From Lepas anatifera (lineage: Eukaryota; Arthropoda; Thecostraca; Lepadidae), in the NCBI GenBank assembly GCA_034440635.1, contig JAOTON010001575.1:484501-548500 (forward strand): 64,000 nucleotides of DNA, given 5' to 3'. Below are positions 58,236-64,000 of this stretch, piece by piece. Numbering within the stretch: position 1 is the first letter of the stretch; every line of letters starts with the position of its first letter. Under the pieces are notes generated by a model. It was not told the DNA's origin and did not search any database. It was given only the letters and a program-made list of their open reading frames with translations. Both the position numbers and the translations under genes were made by a program.

Positions 58236-58703
58236 GATCAGTGCAAGCGTGATCGGTTCCAGGTCCCATGGTAGCTAACCCTACCTTACTCCCCCCTTCC
58301 CTATCCCTACGGCACCTGTCTACAGTGATACTGTGTACGTGATTTAGTCATGAGAATATGGGAAGGAGACAGGGGGACATGTCACCATTAAAATGTCAGA
58401 GTCTTGTATCCCCATGACATTACTCAGTAATATTTGACCCAAACTCTTGCAGAAGCCTTTTCCCAAAATTATTGACGGTACAATGCATTTTAAATGTGAA
58501 CTTCGGCGCGGAGGGAGAATGGATCACGGTTTTCCCTTTCAAGAAAGTGCCTGTGAATAACGTACCAAAAACCCTCCTACACGAAAGCGTTCCAACACCC
58601 TGATCAAAGGCTCTCCGATTATGGAGAACCATGCAAGCTGCATATGCTGCTGCCCTTCTACCAGTCATCAGCCCATTAAAAATTCAATAAGCGTGTGAGG
58701 CAG

Positions 58704-58925
58704 CATTAGAACTCAACATGGCCCTCCCTTGGACGGAAATAAAATAGCATCATCAATTACCGTATTAACGACCGCCCTGATAGTCTGCGTTTCATTAATT
58801 GCCGCAGCAACAGTATCTTATAGAGCCAGCTTTCTGCTTGAACGTATAGAGCCATCAACTACAATGAAAGACGCTAATAAATCAGAACAGACCGACAATA
58901 GAGTCTCTATGGGCGAACAGGCCTG
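58704..58925 (+). CDS. Possible exon with a membrane segment, product unknown
   Basis: Preceded by AGGCAG and followed by a donor-like CTG|GTAACG, with an open frame that contains a hydrophobic stretch (ITVLTTALIVCVSLIAAA) of membrane-spanning length and a polar tail. If spliced directly to the candidate exon at 59338 the junction codon would be TGA, so the two cannot be adjacent exons of one transcript. Weak. Confidence 0.18.
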
Positions 58926-59337
58926 GTAACGGCTACGGCGGCAGAGGGTTCATTGAGCTGTTTCCCACGGGCACTGATCGATGCGGGTTATTAACGCCAT
59001 CAATAGCGACGCGCAGTCAATCACGCCACACGCATACTCACCCCCATTTCTCATAAAGTGCGTTGTATCATATTAATAATGCGTATCGTAGTGTTGGGAT
59101 TCCCAGCAGTCAGAATGCCCCTCCGGTGTTAATTTACTGAGATGACGTTCGCAATATTGCACATTTCTAGTTGAGATACTGGTGTTATTTGCACAGCTAC
59201 GCACCGCGGTGGTGGTTGAGAAAATAGACCCGGCGTGGCTTTGTTGGCCGTTGATTAAAAGACTTCTGTCACGCAAGGAAGGCTCAGATTACTGATGGAT
59301 TTTTGATACGGTAGAAGCCCTGGTTTCTAATTATCAG

Positions 59338-59518
59338 ACTGTTTGACTCCTCAAAGGAAATGATCGTAGCTATTAACAAAACGCGCGTTGCTCTGGTAGA
59401 TTATGAATGCGCTACTGAGGTGTTGCATGATGAAAAACCTGCCAAAGTCTATGCAACAGACACAGTGTCCCTTTTTGGCCGAGAGAAATCTGAAAAGTCC
59501 CATCGAGTTGAGAGTCAG
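59338..59518 (+). CDS. Candidate internal exon, product unknown
   Basis: An acceptor TTATCAG ends at 59337 and a textbook donor CAG|GTAAGT lies at 59519. Between them one frame is open throughout (LFDSSKEMIVAINKTRVALV, then DYECATEVLHDEKPAKVYA, ending HRVESQ). The exon would be 181 bp, phase 2 in and phase 0 out. Codon usage and composition look protein-like. I do not recognise the protein. The SINE at 59580 would lie in the following intron. Confidence 0.35.
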
Positions 59519-59579
59519 GTAAGTTATCAGAGAGATCATTGGCATTGATCAAAAACAAACTGCCTTCGTTTCAACTGGA

Positions 59580-59755
59580 GGGAGCCGGTGATTTGGTGAT
59601 TAGCACGCCCACTTCCCACGCGGTCGACACGGGTTCAAGGCCCGGCGGATTCCCTGAACAAGAAACAATCTGGCTCCCGAGAAACCTTTCCAACAGTGAA
59701 AGAGTTAGCGACGCCATATGGCCCTGGCAGTTGGTGCATTGATAAGCTAAAAACA
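59580..59755 (+). repeat. tRNA-derived SINE, copy 2
   Basis: tRNA-like head with A-box-like GGTGATTTGGTGATTAGC and B-box-like GGGTTCAAGGCCC (59631-59643). A body shared with 20700-20820 follows (AATCTGGCTCCC, GAAAGAGTTAGCGACGCCAT, CCCTGGCAG). Confidence 0.65.
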
Positions 59756-60358
59756 TTGGTATATTTTCAGTTCAATGACGTTTTTTAAGCCGTGCCACTC
59801 TGTGACGCTCATTTAAAAGGGTATCACATGCTTTTATACGTTACATAATACTCTGTGTTTTTAATTTGAGGATTATTCATAATGGTATACAGCGTTCAGT
59901 AGTTTCTTTTCCCAAGTATTTATCTATCTGACTGAGCAGTATTTTGCAATTCTAGCCTTAGCCCTCGGGTGTCAGACATCATCATCATATGGGTTTTGGG
60001 GTGTGTCGACTACCGGTACTCATTTTGCACCCATGTTGCCCGAAGGTCATGCTGCATTTCAAACATGTTAATGAATATCTTGACACATATTTTGTTCTGA
60101 ATTTGCAACACCACATTTTCCACCCGTTCCCGACAGTGGCAGAAACCAATTGGGCAAAAACTCTTCAGTAGCCGCCGGGCGTTTTTGTGCTTCCGGGCCC
60201 AGTCTGGCCCGGTGATGAACGAGGTCACCTTAGCTCGGTTAATGAGAGTGGAACGGCTCTGCAGGGAGTCTGAGATTGTCTGCAGGTAACTGCAAGAACT
60301 TGCGGGGGCGAGTAACTGCCCGTTCTCAGGTGGCATGGATCTCATGCTCAGGTATGAG

Positions 60359-60561
60359 TACGGACGTCGGCATGGATTTTCCAGTGATAGGCGGAGACAA
60401 AGTGGGGAGGGAAGGGGGCGGTGGTGGACGCCTTGTTACCCCTACGCCCACTAAAATTCAGTATTTTTAATACTATTTCCAGTTAAAAGTGGGGAGGCTG
60501 GCCCCCTCCCACTTTCAAAGAGTGGGGGCCGGCCCCCAGACCCCCAGTGGTGACGACCCTG
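60359..60561. mobile_element. hAT-like MITE
   Basis: Same family as 26610-26817: CGTCGGCATGGATTTTC near the left end, ATACTATTTCCAG-TTAAAAGTGGGG in the middle, and right end CCCAGTGGTGACGACCCTG. The flanks GGTATGAG and AGTATGAC match at 6 of 8. Confidence 0.68.
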
Positions 60562-60569
60562 AGTATGAC

Positions 60570-61107
60570 CATACACACAGATAGTACCACAAAGGAGGGA
60601 GACTGAGGAGTGCGCCCTACCCAGTGCTCCCCAGAATCCTGCGTCAACCAACACGGGATACAGGTTTTAATTGCAACAGGATGTGAAACACTTAAAGCAT
60701 ATGTTCTAGAAAGCAGAAATCTAAAGGTGGAAGCAAACGAGAGAGGGCGCCCCCATGGGAAGTAGGCTTCAGCCAGCGTCCCTACACCCCTCACCCCTAC
60801 TGGACACAAAGGGCGCCATAAACTAGTGCAAAAATTACACCGCAAGGCAGCAAAGGCAATGTGTAAATATGGATAACTTAACAAAAACCAGGTATGCATG
60901 CTTCCCGCGAGTTCGGCTTAATTTGCAACCATGTGTGTTTTAATTCTAGCCATGCGATTTTCTAGACGGTAAAAAAGAGAAATGCCACTATTGCAAATGA
61001 ACTATCCATAATATTTCGCAACGACACAACAGCAAGAATATTCCTGTACATTTGCCTGCACGTACCCAGGTAAGCCTCTAGCTACAAACAGCAGCGTTCT
61101 TTTTTAC
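60570..61107. other. No feature seen
   Basis: Nothing recognised. Confidence 0.35.
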
Positions 61108-61380
61108 CTTCAACACAGACAGCCGTTAAAAATGGAAACAGCTTAGGCATGTCGGATTCATCATTTCCACATCCTCTGTATTCATCACGATTGTTGGTCA
61201 GAAGCGCATGCCGTTCCGAATAATCGAACACGCCACCCGGTCCAGTTAGCCCTAGTTTGAACCAGGTGCCAGTAATTGTCAAAGTGGCCGCCAGTCCGTC
61301 GACAGAATGGTATTTCCGCGAACTCCGACAGTATTTAGCACAGTTGGTTGAGCTGAGCGTTCGAGGACGGCCAGTGGGGC
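61108..61380 (-). CDS. Candidate internal exon of a cysteine-bearing, possibly extracellular protein
   Basis: On the minus strand an acceptor TGCTTTCCAG precedes 61380 and a donor GAAG|GTAAAA follows 61108. The exon would be 273 bp (91 codons), open throughout, with phase 1 at both ends. Symmetrical 1-1 exons are typical of extracellular modules. It contains NCAKYCRSSRKYHSVDG, WFKLGLTGPGGVFDYSERHA and, near its end, AVCVEG. The spacing of WxxLGL...GVFxY...CxxxxxxM...AVCVE is loosely like a C-type lectin-like fold, but I do not claim that identity. No neighbouring exon was found. Confidence 0.35.
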
Positions 61381-61409
61381 CTGGAAAGCATGGCCAATAT
61401 CCCATCAGT

Positions 61410-63383
61410 GTCGAACGGTGATTCCCACGCAGGCGATCCCGATTCGATCAAAGTGCACCAAACTTGGTACAGGCTTAACCTAGCGCCCGATAAACAAGAA
61501 TTGGCCCGAAAGAGGCGTGCTCCTCAAGAGCGCCCGGCGGGTAAGTAAATCTCAACCTCCTGACCTTTCAGAGGCTGACTGATTTATACCGCAGGTTTTT
61601 CAATAGAGATGGATATACGGTTGGGAGTAGCTCCACCATGACATGTGTTATGGTCTTACCATTTTTTCAGTTTTAAGAACAATTTTAGGTCAAAGCCATG
61701 CCCTTTTTGGTTGGGAGACTAGGTCAAGTGGTCTTTGCTCCAGAAATGAAGGACTGCGGTCGGGCCTAAACTCACATGGAAGCAGGTTGGTCCGAATGCT
61801 ATACCAAAAATTACAGGATTTTTGTGTATCAGTGTTTTAAGACCAGACCTGCTAAAATTTAGATATTAATAATAATTTTGGAGGCTTTAAGACACACCAA
61901 ATGCTGATGTAATACGGCTTACCCAGCTCTTTTCCTGACATGGTTGCTTCTAGGAACACAATTTCACCTTGCCTGAAAAGCTCAACACCTGAAAATCGAT
62001 TTTCCTTTACACTGCCCCCGGTGTTTGGGTATATACTTCGAAAAATTAAGTCACTTACTCAATGTCAATTACTCATTACACTTGGCTTCAAGGCGTGGCT
62101 CAAAGTTCTGTAAAAATGAGCTAACGAGTATTTCAAGTGATGTTGTCTTTCCTGTAGCCCAAATGCATCACAGGAAAAGCAGCACCAATCCAACAAAAAA
62201 ATGTTCTCTCCAACACTAATTATAACTTGTTGCAATGCACTGTTCTTTTTATGGGGACGGAATGAACCAGAAACTATTCTGAGTTACGCCTACACAGGGT
62301 AGTACTCGTCAGCGTTAATTAGATTGCCGCTGAGAGCTCTGGCTGCTCTCGTTTGAAATCGGAAAGGTCACTGCGGTCACGGGCTCTTCATTGTTCTTCA
62401 GAGACATAAAACCATACCAGCATAGCAAGGAAACTGCTACAAATGTTCCCATCGATGAATCAAATATGAGGACCGCACCAGTCTTTAAAATGTTGAGTTA
62501 ATTCAAAGTTATATATGTACCTGTGCGGTGAGAACCTGCGATTCATTCCGTGTGCTAAACATTTCTACTCTCGTCAGCTTCCCAACAATATGTTGCTGTC
62601 GGAGAAATCCTTCTATTCTGGAGACAAAATGTTCACCCCGCAAGGAGCGTTGCAGACACATTAATTTGTGTAACTCTGTTCACCTTAGGCGGCCGACACC
62701 GGCTATACAATAACATGAGGCGAGAGAGACTGTCATCTCTCGAGCCCGCTGCAGGTGGCTCAGCTCACAAGTCCGCCCATTCCAGCCACTTTCTTGCCTC
62801 GGCAATGCATCAGAGCGGCTGTGACGTGAGCAGCCTCTGGAGCACCGGCAAAAGCGATGGCAGGGTCCACTGAGCCGCGAAGTGCCGGTCAACTCATCCC
62901 CGCAGATGGCTGCAAAAGTATGGTCCTCAGACCAGCGAGGTCACATGATTTTCTAATAACTTCAGAGAATGTATCTTCGAAGCGCAAAACCTTTCGCGGT
63001 TTGCTAATGGAATAAACTTAATGGCTCTGTTTCAGGATGAACATGTTCAGCATAAATTCAGATGAAACAACATATAATTACGCGCGCAGTTCTTTTTTTA
63101 AACTCAGCGAACCTCTTTTTACCTTGGTGAGACACCCTATCTTGAGCTGGAAAGTTTTTTTTTCTGCAGCACTCTGAGGCCATGACTCCAAAGCGAACGT
63201 GATGTATGTCAGAACCTTCGCACACTTATGGGCCGTATTGAAGCCATAAACTTAATGGAGTAGAAACGAGAGTGGCTATTCTGTTTGTTGGGCACTAGAG
63301 GTTTGGAGTGTAGTTAACACTCCTCGTCTACGTGCGCGGGAGATTGCTTCGAAAACATAGTGCCAATTTATTATTTCTTTTAG
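61410..63383. other. No feature seen
   Basis: Unassigned. Short frames at 61643, 62528 and 62680 show no motif. Confidence 0.4.
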
Positions 63384-64000
63384 CTTACGCAGTGAAGGGG
63401 AAGTGGGGCTCTTAAAGTCCCTTCGCCTATTTTTCTGATGTGGCCGGATAATCGTTCGCTCCAGGGCGAAAAAAACTACTTGGCAACAATTTTACAAAAT
63501 TCCTGGGGGTGTCGGTTGGCTAGATAATTTTGAAAATTTGGTTTTTACTGGTATTAGTATAACCTATTTTAGCCTATTTTACTATTATAATAGCCAAATA
63601 GCTTATCTAGCCTTCCAGAGAAAGTCCAAAATTTTGAGATCGCCGCAATTGTTCGATCGCACTAGTTTACCCACAGTGTACACCGAGTGGAATGTAATAA
63701 CGCCATATAATCGGGGTTATACGTCAAGGTCAGCTTATATGAGGTCAAGGTCATACCACCATTTTCAGGGTCATTGACTCACAGCTCTGGTGGTCAGATG
63801 CGACCAACGACCTTGCACTAATTTGACCGTAAAATTGCAGAGGAAATTGTGTGGGACCTTCCCTCCATGATTTTTGGTCGCTTTCGGTAATTTCTCAGTT
63901 TTTCCGCATTTTCACGCAATTTTCAATGGGTTCGCAACACGGCCTAGATTTTAACTGTACGAACTAATTTCAACTGGCAGATATTGATCTAGGTCAAAGA
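63384..64000 (-). mobile_element. Reversed partial copy of the 7135/51239 TTAA element, continuing past the window
   Basis: CTTACGCAGTGAAGGGG at the left edge matches the CACGCGCACTGGAGGGG terminus. The order then follows the minus strand of 51239-52145: TTTTTCTGATGTGGCCGG, CGCCATATAATCGGGGTTAT, TACGTCAAGGTCA, GAGGTCAAGGTCAT, ending at GATCTAGGTCAA. More diverged than the other two copies. Confidence 0.65.

Overview
The window reads as nuclear DNA of a metazoan, most likely an aquatic invertebrate; I cannot place it to phylum. There are no operons or dense long reading frames. Instead there is one recognisable animal gene (an astacin-EGF-CUB metalloprotease with a TATA box and a polyA signal), a few spliceable open segments, truncated non-LTR retrotransposons, tRNA-derived SINEs, many short inverted-repeat DNA elements and several micro- and minisatellites.

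Layout. 1-269 is the right end of a TTAA-flanked repeat. 870-6660 is a degenerate ~20-bp minisatellite with a ~550-bp higher-order structure, split by a 2.5-kb TTAA element (1238-3739). 6811-12000 holds two inverted copies of a composite repeat; one has a 911-bp TTAA element inserted (7135-8045) and the other is empty there. Between them is a decayed gene of an invertebrate family I recognise by pattern (8655-9608). 12000-36200 is mostly unassigned sequence with hAT-like MITEs, a fold-back element (27540-27822), a putative first exon (28283-28617, minus), further AGGTCA-rich elements and a LINE 3' end (34590-35235). 36281-38151 is the astacin locus, whose frame breaks inside the zinc-binding motif. 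40460-43060 is a large inverted repeat with a SINE in one arm only. 44957-46129, 51239-52145, 53488-54329, 57192-57951 and 63384-64000 are more TTAA elements. Reverse transcriptase remnants lie at 48907-49730 and 54405-55865 (both minus). Candidate internal exons lie at 58033-59518 (plus) and 61108-61380 (minus).

The strongest theme is a crowd of at least ten non-autonomous repeats. Most have TTAA at a recognisable end, several different terminal inverted repeats, and interiors packed with the hexamer AGGTCA/TGACCT, often as direct repeats spaced 0 or 1 base. That hexamer is the nuclear-receptor half-site. No transposase is visible in the window, so mobilisation in trans by a piggyBac-type enzyme is an inference from TTAA and the CCC/CAC ends. 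A second theme is a set of hAT-like MITEs, most with readable 8-bp target duplications.

Limits: all homology statements come from reading the sequence and remembered family patterns, with no database search. Identities and half-site counts are hand estimates, and many repeat boundaries are approximate.
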